Below are positions 1 to 5,899 of a stretch of DNA of 5,899 nucleotides, piece after piece; positions within the stretch are counted from its first letter, which is position 1; each line of letters opens with the position of its first letter. The DNA comes from Flavobacteriaceae bacterium (GTDB lineage: Bacteria > Bacteroidota > Bacteroidia > Flavobacteriales > Flavobacteriaceae), in the NCBI GenBank assembly GCA_019752245.1, contig JAIEMH010000245.1, positions 1 through 5,899 of the forward strand. Direction: 5' to 3'. The translations under genes were made by a program, and so were the position numbers. The notes under the pieces were generated by a model. The model worked only from the letters and a program-made list of their open reading frames with translations. It was not told the origin of the DNA and searched no databases.

Positions 1-128
1 CAGATGCGGGCTGACAATAATCCGGCCGTCGTACTTCTCGATATTAAAATGCCGAAAGTGGATGGCATTGAGGTGCTTAAGCAAATTAAATCGGATGATC
101 GCCTTAAAACAATTCCTGTAGTGATGTT
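1..128 (+). pseudogene. Response-regulator receiver domain fragment, truncated at both ends
   Basis: The frame is open from base 1. It reads as the middle of a CheY-like receiver domain: a hydrophobic beta-3 strand (VVLLD) ending in the phospho-acceptor Asp (bases 40-42), then IKMPKVDGIEVL, and a beta-4 strand (TIPVVM) that normally runs into LTSS. Homology stops at about base 128. After that the frame only reads through the antisense of kdpA until a stop at 220-222, so residues past VVM are not receiver sequence. The ATG at base 4 is internal to the domain and not a real start. The N-terminal acidic pair and the conserved Thr and Lys are absent from the window. What is left cannot be a working receiver. 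It may be part of a single-domain regulator or of a larger protein. Whether it belongs to this genome is doubtful because of the join described in the findings. Confidence 0.75.
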
Positions 129-1613
129 CCAAAACGGATTGTTGTCACCTAAGCCTTCAAAACCTGAACCATTATTGGCTGCACTTGAAGTATATTCGTA
201 TAACATTTCTGAAAATCCGTGAAAACCAGGATTATTTAACCAGCCAGTTGCGTTACCGCTAAACCAATAACCCATTGCGGTATCGTTGGCAGCAAAATAG
301 GAAGATAAAGCCGTTCCAGATAATATCAAAAAAGGATGAAGTATAGCAATAAATGCCGCAATTTTTACTTCACGAGCTTCTATTTTTTTACCTAAAAATT
401 CTGGTGTTCTTCCTACCATCAAACCAGATATAAATACGGCAAGAATAATAAAAATATAGAAATTGAGCCATCCAACGCCACAACCGCCATAAAAAGCATT
501 AATCATCATCGATAAAAGTTGCATCGATCCAGAAACAGGCATCGAACTATCGTGCATACTATTTACAGAACCAGTCGAAATTACAGTAGTGGCAATACTC
601 CAAAAACCTGACATTGCTGATCCAAATCGAACTTCCTTACCTTCCATAGCTCCAGTTGCTTGGGTAATTCCCATTTTTTCGATCGCCGGATTTCCGTTGA
701 TTTCACTTATTACTGTTGGAATCACTAATAGTAAAAATCCAACGGTCATTACTCCAAAAACAATATAGGAAAATCTACGTTTTTTAAGAAAAAATCCTAA
801 TGCAAAAATCATCGCAAATGGGATAATTAATTGTGCCCAAAGTTCAACAGCACAAGAAAAATAACTAGGATTTTCTAACGGATGTGCCGAGTTTGCTCCA
901 AAAAATCCTCCACCATTAGTTCCTATATGCTTTATAGCGACAAAAGCTGCGGCTGGTCCTCGAGAAACTTCAACTTGATCACCTTGTAAAGAAGTAATGG
1001 TATCTTTTCCTTCGAATGTCATTGGTGTTCCGCTAAATAATAACGCTACAGCTACAACAGCAGAAAGTGGTAATAAAATACGAGTACAACTTTTAATGAA
1101 ATAATTATAAAAATTTCCCAATTTATCAGTAGTTCTTTCTTTCATGGCAGTAAAAACCATTGCTGCAGCTGCAATTCCTACCGCAGCAGAAACAAATTGC
1201 AAAAACATCAAAAACATTTGCGATAAATAGGATACACCGCTTTCGCCCGAATAATGTTGTAAATTACAATTTACAAGGAAAGAAATGGCGGTATTAAATG
1301 CCAAATCTGGCGACATATTTGGATTATTGTCTGGATTTAAAAATAGTGATCCTTGAAATAATAAGATAAAAAAACAAAGAAAGAACCAAACCATATTTAT
1401 ACTTAAAAGTGCTTTTAAGTGTTGCTTCCAGTTCATTTCTTCAGTGGAATTGATTCCACTGATTTTGAAAATAAATTTTTCAATTGGATTGAAAATTGGG
1501 TCAAGTAACGTCTTATCCCCAGTAAAAACTTTAGCAATATATTTTCCGATTGGAATGGCTAAAATAATGGTGATGATAAAAATACTGATGACGCCTAATA
1601 GTTCTGTATTCAT
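108..1613 (-). CDS. kdpA: KdpA, potassium-binding and translocating subunit of the Kdp K+-ATPase, 3'-truncated
   Basis: KdpA is the polytopic inner-membrane subunit that binds and conducts K+ in the high-affinity KdpFABC pump. ATP hydrolysis is by KdpB. Translating the minus strand from the ATG at 1613 gives about 502 continuous residues with all four selectivity-filter loops: NCNLQHYSGE (about residues 115-124), IGTNGGGFFGAN (about 230-241), NAFYGGCGVG followed by ISGLMVGRTPEFLGKK (from about 372), and ANNGSGFEGLGDNNPFWN (from about 479). Many hydrophobic helices lie between them. The family is about 555-560 residues long, so roughly the last 60 residues and the final membrane helix are missing. 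KdpA identity ends at NITTGIV, near base 108. The frame stays open to base 1, but that tail is antisense to the receiver fragment. The gene starts 20 bp after kdpF in the same operon. The upstream leader is A/T-rich with no Shine-Dalgarno. Identity is certain; the 3' end as assembled is not trustworthy. Confidence 0.96.
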
Positions 1614-1633
1614 AAAAAAATAATTTAATGGAG

Positions 1634-1711
1634 TTAAAATTTTTCAGGTTTAATTAATACATAAACCAAATACCCAAAAACGAGTAATGCGACGATAAAT
1701 AGTACAATCAT
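1634..1711 (-). CDS. kdpF: KdpF, small membrane subunit of the Kdp K+-ATPase
   Basis: This is a 25-residue peptide, starting MIVLFIVALLVFGYLVYVL and ending IKPEKF, with TAA at 1634-1636. It is a single hydrophobic helix with a short basic/acidic tail. This matches KdpF (E. coli 29 aa, containing GYLVYALI), which sits in the membrane against KdpA and stabilises the KdpABC complex. The GYLVYVLI core and the position directly before kdpA (20 bp gap) both support the call. It begins 3 bp after the stop of the preceding 28-aa gene, so the two are probably translationally coupled. No Shine-Dalgarno is visible. Confidence 0.9.
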   Translation of the reverse strand: MIVLFIVALLVFGYLVYVLIKPEKF

Positions 1712-1714
1712 GAT

Positions 1715-1801
1715 TTAGATTTTTTCAAAGAATTCGACAGTTTTAAAACAAATCGCAAACAGCAAAACAGCTAATGCGAGTAACAGAATAGTGATAATCA
1801 T
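1715..1801 (-). CDS. 28-aa single-helix membrane peptide between the 93-aa gene and kdpF
   Basis: The ATG at 1801 opens a 28-codon frame ending with TAA at 1715-1717. Residues 2-19 form one hydrophobic helix (IITILLLALAVLLFAICF), followed by the polar tail KTVEFFEKI. The tail ending EKI and the overall plan resemble the neighbouring KdpF, which ends EKF. The gene lies 20 bp after the 93-aa gene and 3 bp before kdpF on the same strand, so it is most likely part of the kdp transcript. It could be a second KdpF-like accessory subunit or a divergent duplicate of kdpF. I do not recognise a characterised family. The tight packing makes a real gene more likely than a chance frame, but translation is not proven. 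Confidence 0.68.
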   Translation of the reverse strand: MIITILLLALAVLLFAICFKTVEFFEKI

Positions 1802-1821
1802 ATAATAAAAATTAGGTTAAA

Positions 1822-2103
1822 TTAAACTCCTGAGGCATTGATTTGCTTAAGATATTCTGCTTTAAGCGATTGAGGAAAGAGATTGGTAATACTGCAATGG
1901 CGCAATTCCATGAAAGTAGAAACCGAGAAAACGTAAACGTTAGAAATAGCGTTTTTGGTTTCGTAACTTCCTGTGGCAAATAATTGTTCGGCAAGTGCCA
2001 AGCATTTTTTGGCTCTTACAATGTTACCAGAAATGATAGCTGACTTGGTAATTTCAGCAAATCGTTCGGCTTGATTGTAGATTGTGGTAACGTGATTTTT
2101 CAT
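1822..2103 (-). CDS. 93-aa soluble helical protein, first gene of the kdp operon, function unknown
   Basis: The ATG at 2103 and TAA at 1822-1824 give 93 residues with no signal peptide or membrane segment. Most of it looks alpha-helical: helices of about residues 8-25 (YNQAERFAEITKSAIISG) and 28-44 (IVRAKKCLALAEQLFATG), then a region with YVFSVSTFMELRHCSI, and a tail with SLKAEYLKQI. The small-residue, paired-helix pattern recalls a TPR-like hairpin, but I see no clear TPR consensus. I believe related small proteins (possibly DUF7674) occur with Bacteroidota kdp genes; that is recollection, not a search result. It lies downstream of a sigma-54-like promoter and 20 bp before the 28-aa membrane peptide, so it should be co-transcribed with kdpFA. 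A regulatory or assembly role in potassium uptake is an inference from position only. A shorter frame in another register (1994-1812) is a shadow of this gene. Confidence 0.82.
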   Translation of the reverse strand: MKNHVTTIYNQAERFAEITKSAIISGNIVRAKKCLALAEQLFATGSYETKNAISNVYVFSVSTFMELRHCSITNLFPQSLKAEYLKQINASGV

Positions 2104-2190
2104 TGGTATGAATTTTTATGTTCATTCGCCTAATGCCAAAAGTTGTTCCATTAAATTAAAAATGCTGTAAGGTATTGTAAGTGTTGATTT

Positions 2191-2207
2191 TGCGATTGCA
2201 GTGCCAA
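2191..2207 (-). promoter_or_regulatory. Candidate sigma-54 (-24/-12) promoter for the kdp operon
   Basis: Read on the minus strand the site is TTGGCACTGCAATCGCA. The consensus is TGGCAC-N5-TTGCW. The -24 half TTGGCAC is perfect, the essential GG (2205-2204) and GC (2193-2192) are exactly 10 bases apart, and the -12 half TCGCA differs from TTGCA at one base. The predicted transcript start near 2180 leaves a leader of about 77 nt before the 93-aa gene. No TAnnTTTG box occurs on this strand in the same intergenic stretch. The next gene upstream encodes a sigma-54 activator, which strengthens the reading. The site is predicted by eye only. Confidence 0.55.
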
Positions 2208-2218
2208 AAATTGGACAT

Positions 2219-2242
2219 AAAAAAACCTATCAAAATGATAGG
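2219..2242 (-). terminator. Rho-independent terminator after the DUF389 gene
   Basis: On the minus strand CCTATCA and TGATAGG form a perfect 7-bp stem around a TTT loop, followed at once by a run of seven T (2225-2219). It lies about 22 bp after the stop codon of the DUF389 gene. It should end the regulator-DUF389 transcript and separate it from the kdp operon. It sits just upstream of the sigma-54-like site, so the kdp operon probably has its own promoter. In the + direction the hairpin is followed only by CTTTTATC, a much weaker T-tract. Confidence 0.8.
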
Positions 2243-2264
2243 CTTTTATCAAAATAAGAAGTTT

Positions 2265-3314
2265 TTATTTTAATTTTTCGAGTTGGGCTTTTAGTTCATC
2301 CAATTGTTTTTGTAACACTTGAATTTCCGATCTGTTGTTTATCGCCTTTATGGTTTGAAACACTTTTACTTTTGTATCGTTTAAATCGTGTTTTATAAGT
2401 TTATCTTCGATAGATTTTGTTAGATTTTCTTCATACTCGTCTACAACAACATCTATTGTAAGTGTTTTATTTTCAACATTAATACTAGTGTGAATGACAT
2501 GGTGCGTTTTTTCAATTTCATTGGTAACAAAATATTTTATTTTGTCATTATAGACATTTACCATCCAAAGATTGTAAGCCAAATAAAGTGCCGGAATAAT
2601 TGTAATAAAAGCTAAAATTCCAAAATAGCTGTTGATGTGTTTGATATTACTTTCTGAAAATCGAGCGAATTTTAAATATCGAGTAATCATATAACAACCC
2701 AAGCAAATGAAAAGAGCATTGATAAAATAGGTGTACAAACCGCCTAAAATATATTCCCATTGCAATGTAGCGATTCCGAAACCAGCAGTACAAAGCGGCG
2801 GAATACAAGCGGTTGCGACGGCAATTCCAACTAAAACTCGATTTCCATCATGGCGTGAAATAGCAATCATTCCTGCCATTCCACCAATAAAAGCTAAGAA
2901 AATATCAAAAATTGTGGGTTTTGAAAACGACAACAATTCGTCTGTGGCGATATGATATGGCGAAAGCAAATAATATAATGTGGAACACAAAATTGAAATT
3001 ATAACAATTCTGAAAACATTTCTCAAACTCAATTTCAACAAAGTGGTGTTGGAAGTTCCAAGTGAAAATCCGATACCAAAAATTGGTCCCATTAAAGGAG
3101 AAATAATCATGGCTCCAATTACAGCAGCTTTAGAATTGATGTTCAATCCAATGCAAGCAATGAAAATCGCAAATGCCATAATCCAAAAGTTAGTACCTTT
3201 AAAAACGACTCCCGATTTTATTTCGTCATAAGTAATCTGCTCCGCTTCTTGATCGGTTTTTAGGTTTAAAACTGTTTTGAGATATCTTTTAATAACAGCT
3301 AAATTGCTTGTCAT
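2265..3314 (-). CDS. DUF389 family polytopic membrane protein
   Basis: The protein has 349 residues. Family marks are the motif AVIGAMIISPLMGPIFGIG (about residues 64-82) and the paired motif LVGIAVATACIPPLCTAGFG (about 161-180), both typical of the DUF389 'uncharacterized hydrophobic domain'. Hydrophobic segments lie at about 43-59, 64-84, 100-118, 133-152, 159-181, 187-210 and 229-250. They follow a short cytoplasmic-looking N-terminus. A soluble domain of about 100 residues follows (251-349), ending in a predicted coiled coil (IQVLQKQLDELKAQLEKLK). The biochemical function of the family is not established to my knowledge. It starts 18 bp after the stop of the sigma-54 activator gene and is followed by a terminator, so it is the last gene of a two-gene operon. 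Its location between that regulator and the kdp operon suggests, but does not show, a part in ion or envelope homeostasis. Two + strand frames inside it (2731-2955 and 2980-3231) are shadows. Confidence 0.92.
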   Translation of the reverse strand: MTSNLAVIKRYLKTVLNLKTDQEAEQITYDEIKSGVVFKGTNFWIMAFAIFIACIGLNINSKAAVIGAMIISPLMGPIFGIGFSLGTSNTTLLKLSLRNVFRIVIISILCSTLYYLLSPYHIATDELLSFSKPTIFDIFLAFIGGMAGMIAISRHDGNRVLVGIAVATACIPPLCTAGFGIATLQWEYILGGLYTYFINALFICLGCYMITRYLKFARFSESNIKHINSYFGILAFITIIPALYLAYNLWMVNVYNDKIKYFVTNEIEKTHHVIHTSINVENKTLTIDVVVDEYEENLTKSIEDKLIKHDLNDTKVKVFQTIKAINNRSEIQVLQKQLDELKAQLEKLK

Positions 3315-3332
3315 GATTTAAATATATTTAAA

Positions 3333-4667
3333 TTATAATCCGAATTCATCAATTTTTCGGTACAAGGTTGCAATACCAATTTCCAATAATCGTGCGGTTT
3401 CGGCTTTGTTTCCTTTGGTGTAATTTAAAACCTTTTGGATGTGCAATTTCTCAATACTTTGCATTGAAAAGGCCGACATTGTTTTATTTGAATTGTCTTG
3501 CTGATGTTGAATTTCATAAGGTAAAACGTCTTGAGTTAAAATAGCATCAGCTAAAATAACCGAACGTTCAATGATATTTTTTAGCTCACGGACATTTCCT
3601 GGCCAATGATATGCTTCTAATTTCTGAAGAAAATCTGGTGCAATTTCTAATTCTTTCTTATTGGTTTTTTCAGAAAATTGTTTGACAAAATAACTGGTTA
3701 AAGGCGAAATATCTTTTACACGTTCACGCAATGGCGGAATTATGATTTCGAAAATATTCAATCTAAAATACAAATCGGAACGAAAAGTATGGTTTTCACT
3801 TTCTGTTTTTAAATCTCTGTTTGTTGCAGCAATTAATCGGAAATTTGATTTTTTGGAAGTCGTATCTCCAACTGGAATATATTCATTAGTTTCTAAAACG
3901 CGTAATAATTTGGCTTGCAAGTCAATTGGCATCTCTCCTATTTCATCTAAAAATAAAGTACCGCCGTTTGCTTCTTCAATAAAACCTTTTTTGTCTTTTA
4001 AAGCTCCGGTAAAAGCACCTTGTTTGTGTCCGAATAATTCACTTTCTAGAATTTCTTTGCTAAAGGTGCTGCAATTTAAAGCTACGAATGATTTTCCGAC
4101 ACGAGTACTATTTTCATGAATTGCTTGAGCAAAAACTTCTTTTCCTGTTCCAGTTTCACCAGTTAATAAAACAGTCGAATCGGTTTTAGCTACTTTTTTG
4201 GCTAATTCAATAACTTGTTCTAATGCTTTTGATTTTCCGATTATGGTATCAAAGGAGTATTTATCGGAAATACGTTTTTCTAATTTTTGAACTTTCTTTT
4301 GAAGTTCCGATTTTTCTAATGCTTTGTACAAAAGCGGAATGATTTTATCGTTATCATCACCTTTTACAATATAATCGAAAGCGCCATTTTTCATGGCTTG
4401 AACACCATCGGCAATTTTTCCGAAAGCAGTTAATAAAATCACTTCCACCAAAGGAAAATTAGCTTTAATTTTTTCAAGAAAATCGACACCATTTCCGTCA
4501 GGAAGTTTTACATCACATAAGATTACGTCGATTTCGTTTTGCTCTAATTTCTTAAAACCCGATTTTAAATCGCCAGCTTCGATAACATCAAAACCTTCCG
4601 ATTTTACAATTCTTGCTAGAAGTCCGCGAAGTTTTTCTTCGTCGTCAATAATAAGGATATTCTTCAA
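3333..4667 (-). CDS. NtrC-type sigma-54-dependent response regulator
   Basis: This 444-residue protein has the standard three domains. The receiver (about 1-120) has the acidic pair D8-D9, phospho-acceptor D52, T80 and K102; the usual Pro after that Lys is Gly (VKGDDND). The AAA+ domain (about 140-375) has Walker A GETGTGKE (170-177), the sigma-54 contact loop GAFTGA (217-222), Walker B GGTLFLDE (235-242) and putative arginine fingers R296 and R302. A Fis-type helix-turn-helix fills about 404-444 (KGNKAETARLLEIGIATLYRK). Phosphorylation should drive ATP-dependent opening of sigma-54 promoters. The start is TTG at 4667: the peptide KNILIIDDEE aligns as a normal receiver start, and no ATG lies between it and the in-frame TAA upstream. 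No sensor kinase is adjacent. The nearest sigma-54-like site is that of the kdp operon, making kdp a plausible target; the partner kinase is unknown. The + strand frame at 3742-4119 is a shadow. Confidence 0.95.
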   Translation of the reverse strand: MKNILIIDDEEKLRGLLARIVKSEGFDVIEAGDLKSGFKKLEQNEIDVILCDVKLPDGNGVDFLEKIKANFPLVEVILLTAFGKIADGVQAMKNGAFDYIVKGDDNDKIIPLLYKALEKSELQKKVQKLEKRISDKYSFDTIIGKSKALEQVIELAKKVAKTDSTVLLTGETGTGKEVFAQAIHENSTRVGKSFVALNCSTFSKEILESELFGHKQGAFTGALKDKKGFIEEANGGTLFLDEIGEMPIDLQAKLLRVLETNEYIPVGDTTSKKSNFRLIAATNRDLKTESENHTFRSDLYFRLNIFEIIIPPLRERVKDISPLTSYFVKQFSEKTNKKELEIAPDFLQKLEAYHWPGNVRELKNIIERSVILADAILTQDVLPYEIQHQQDNSNKTMSAFSMQSIEKLHIQKVLNYTKGNKAETARLLEIGIATLYRKIDEFGL

Positions 4668-4686
4668 TTTGAAAATAATTTTAAAA

Positions 4687-4694
4687 CAAAATTA
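4687..4694 (-). promoter_or_regulatory. Bacteroidota -7 box for the regulator-DUF389 operon
   Basis: On the minus strand TAATTTTG matches the TAnnTTTG -7 consensus exactly and lies about 20 bp before the TTG start. Transcription would begin near 4680, giving a very short leader. No good -33 TTTG is seen at the usual distance. The AT-rich setting makes chance matches possible. Confidence 0.45.
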
Positions 4695-4707
4695 CTTATT
4701 TAATTCA

Positions 4708-4743
4708 TTTGAAAAATTTTAAAATATTAAATTATTACTTTTA
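4708..4743 (+). promoter_or_regulatory. Possible promoter of panB
   Basis: TTTG (4708-4711) and TACTTTTA (4736-4743) resemble the Bacteroidota -33 and -7 elements. The -7 box differs from TAnnTTTG only in its last base. The 24-bp gap is at the long end for this type of promoter. The predicted start near 4750 would leave a leader of about 15 nt. The divergent regulator promoter overlaps this 97-bp intergenic stretch. Confidence 0.35.
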
Positions 4744-4764
4744 CACTCTTAAACACAACAAAAA

Positions 4765-5583
4765 ATGTCTGTAGCAAAAAAAGATTATAAAAGAATAACC
4801 ACAAAGTCATTAATTGAAATGAAAGCCAATGGCGAAAAAATTTCGATGTTAACGGCATACGATTTTACAATGGCAAAAATTGTAGATACTGCTGGTGTTG
4901 ACGTAATATTGGTAGGTGATTCTGCTAGTAATGTTATGGCAGGTCACGAAACGACTTTGCCAATAACTTTAGATCAAATGATTTATCATGCATCGAGTGT
5001 AGTTCGTGCTATTGAACGTGCTTTAGTTGTAGTAGATTTACCTTTTGGAAGTTACCAATCGGATCCAAAAGAAGCGCTTCGTTCGTCGATTAGAATTATG
5101 AAAGAAAGTGGCGGACATGCAGTAAAATTGGAAGGTGGAAGCGAAATTAAAGATTCAATCAAAAAAATATTAAACGCCGGAATTCCAGTTATGGGACATT
5201 TGGGTTTAACTCCTCAATCTATATATAAATTCGGAACTTACACTGTTCGTGCAAAGGAAGATGCAGAAGCAGAAAAATTGCTTGAAGACGCAAAATTGCT
5301 AGAAAAACTGGGTTGTTTTGCATTGGTTTTAGAAAAAATTCCAGCGCATTTAGCTGAAAAAGTTGCTCAAAGTATTTCAATTCCTGTAATCGGAATTGGT
5401 GCTGGTGGTGGCGTTGACGGACAAGTTTTAGTGATTCACGATATGCTTGGGATGAACAATGAATTTAGTCCGAGATTTTTGAGAAGATATTTAGATTTAT
5501 ACGATCAAATGACCAAAGCTATTGGGAATTATGTTACTGATGTAAAGAGTAAAGATTTTCCAAATACTAACGAACAATATTAG
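4765..5583 (+). CDS. panB: 3-methyl-2-oxobutanoate hydroxymethyltransferase (PanB)
   Basis: PanB transfers a hydroxymethyl group from 5,10-methylene-tetrahydrofolate to 2-oxoisovalerate, making ketopantoate, the first committed step of pantothenate and CoA synthesis, in the cytosol. The 272-residue length is normal for this TIM-barrel family. Visible landmarks are MLTAYDF (28-34), VGDSASNVMAGHETTLPIT with the metal ligand D52, DLPFGSY with D91, KLEGG with E123, GHLGLTPQS (144-152), the catalytic-type Glu in LVLE (E190), and GIGAGGGVDGQVLVIHDMLG (210-229). The ATG at 4765 follows an A-rich leader without Shine-Dalgarno and gives a standard N-terminus. It is divergent from the regulator gene and lies 21 bp before the pseudouridine synthase gene, with no terminator between, so the two are probably co-transcribed. 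Nothing is unusual. Confidence 0.97.
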   Translation: MSVAKKDYKRITTKSLIEMKANGEKISMLTAYDFTMAKIVDTAGVDVILVGDSASNVMAGHETTLPITLDQMIYHASSVVRAIERALVVVDLPFGSYQSDPKEALRSSIRIMKESGGHAVKLEGGSEIKDSIKKILNAGIPVMGHLGLTPQSIYKFGTYTVRAKEDAEAEKLLEDAKLLEKLGCFALVLEKIPAHLAEKVAQSISIPVIGIGAGGGVDGQVLVIHDMLGMNNEFSPRFLRRYLDLYDQMTKAIGNYVTDVKSKDFPNTNEQY

Positions 5584-5604
5584 ATCGCAGATTTCAAAAA
5601 ATAG

Positions 5605-5899
5605 ATGGCAGAAAAAATAGTTTCCAACAAATCAAACCTTCAAATTCTTCACGAGGACAATCACATAATTGTGGTTAACAAACGTGTTGGCGATATTGTG
5701 CAAGGCGATAAAACTGGCGACAAACCGTTATCCGAAATTGTAAAAGAATACATTAAAGATAAATATGAAAAACCAGGCGAAGTCTTTCTTGGCGTAGTAC
5801 ATAGATTAGACAGACCAACAACCGGAATTGTAGTTTTTGCCAAAACCAGCAAAGCATTGGAACGATTGAATAAAATGTTGCCCTTGTCAGAGTACACGC
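5605..5899 (+). CDS. RluA-family RNA pseudouridine synthase, 3' cut by the window edge
   Basis: The ATG at 5605 opens a frame of 98 codons that runs off the right end. It starts with an N-terminal beta region (LQILHEDNHIIVVNKRVGDIVQGD) typical of RluA-type catalytic domains that lack an S4 domain. The hallmark motif HRLDRPTTGIVVFAKTSKAL spans about residues 66-84, and D69 is the catalytic Asp that attacks the uridine. Such enzymes isomerise uridine to pseudouridine in rRNA or tRNA; the target RNA cannot be told from this fragment. The full protein would be about 220-240 residues. The last residues, after LNKML, read PLSEYT rather than the REIKKTYWA-like stretch I would expect, so the extreme 3' end may be variant or wrong. 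The minus-strand frame at 5661-5897 is a shadow. Confidence 0.9.
   Translation, partial: MAEKIVSNKSNLQILHEDNHIIVVNKRVGDIVQGDKTGDKPLSEIVKEYIKDKYEKPGEVFLGVVHRLDRPTTGIVVFAKTSKALERLNKMLPLSEYT

Noticed and set aside
4..222. A 72-codon + strand frame read as one protein.
   Set aside because: Only its first part (to about base 128) is receiver sequence. The rest is antisense to conserved kdpA. The ATG at 4 lies inside the domain.
1812..1994. A 60-codon minus-strand frame.
   Set aside because: It overlaps the 93-aa gene in another register, has no recognisable domain, and its low-complexity content fits a shadow frame.
2122..2151. A 9-codon minus-strand frame (MEQLLALGE) in the kdp leader, 18 bp before the 93-aa gene.
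   Set aside because: It is too short to support, has no visible ribosome site, and shows no attenuator-like hairpin after it. The longer open frame around it has no start codon upstream before a stop.
2131..2207. Two TTTTGGCA-like copies in the kdp leader as tandem sigma-54 sites.
   Set aside because: The copy nearer the gene has no GC at the required 10-base spacing after GG. Only the upstream copy qualifies.
2104..2218. A potassium or c-di-AMP riboswitch (ydaO/kimA type) in the kdp leader.
   Set aside because: The leader after the predicted start is only about 77 nt and shows no long paired stems or recognisable motif.
3316..3333. A perfect 18-bp palindrome, ATTTAAATATATTTAAAT, between the regulator and DUF389 genes.
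   Set aside because: It contains only A and T, and such palindromes are expected by chance in an AT-rich gap. It lies inside an operon and has no T-tract suggesting a terminator.
5661..5897. A 78-codon minus-strand frame at the right end.
   Set aside because: It is antisense to the clear RluA-family gene with its HRLD motif.

Overview
The window looks like a chromosome segment from a Flavobacteriia-type Bacteroidota. The DNA is AT-rich and genes mostly lack Shine-Dalgarno sequences. Starts sit in A/T-rich leaders, TAnnTTTG-like -7 boxes are present, and the protein sequences (KdpA, PanB, NtrC-type regulator) read like flavobacterial versions. This assignment is an inference from style, not from a database search.

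Layout from left to right. Bases 1 to about 128 carry a fragment of an unrelated response-regulator receiver domain on the + strand, open at the window edge. It abuts, through about 21 bases that fit both genes, the 3'-truncated end of a minus-strand kdp operon. Read in transcription order (right to left), that operon is a 93-aa conserved-looking soluble protein (2103-1822), a 28-aa single-helix membrane peptide (1801-1715), kdpF (25 aa, 1711-1634) and kdpA (1613 to about 108, about 502 residues kept). kdpB, kdpC and kdpD would be expected beyond the left end but are not present. kdpA has no stop codon in the window, and kdpF and the 28-aa gene are very short, so all three are easily missed. 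Upstream of the operon is a sequence with the GG-N10-GC spacing of a sigma-54 promoter, and just beyond it a terminator that closes the next unit.

That next minus-strand unit (4667-2265) encodes an NtrC-type sigma-54-activating response regulator followed by a DUF389 membrane protein. Placing a sigma-54 activator directly upstream of a sigma-54-like kdp promoter suggests that this Kdp potassium pump is controlled through sigma-54, rather than by the usual OmpR-type KdpE. This is the most interesting hypothesis in the window.

Divergently, on the + strand, lie panB (pantothenate synthesis, 4765-5583) and, 21 bp later, an RluA-family pseudouridine synthase (from 5605) cut by the right edge. These are ordinary housekeeping genes.

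The left junction inside kdpA has the look of an assembly chimera or a microhomology-mediated join and should be treated with suspicion. No RNA genes, CRISPR arrays, insertion sequences or origins were seen, and no gene-free stretch exceeds 300 bases.
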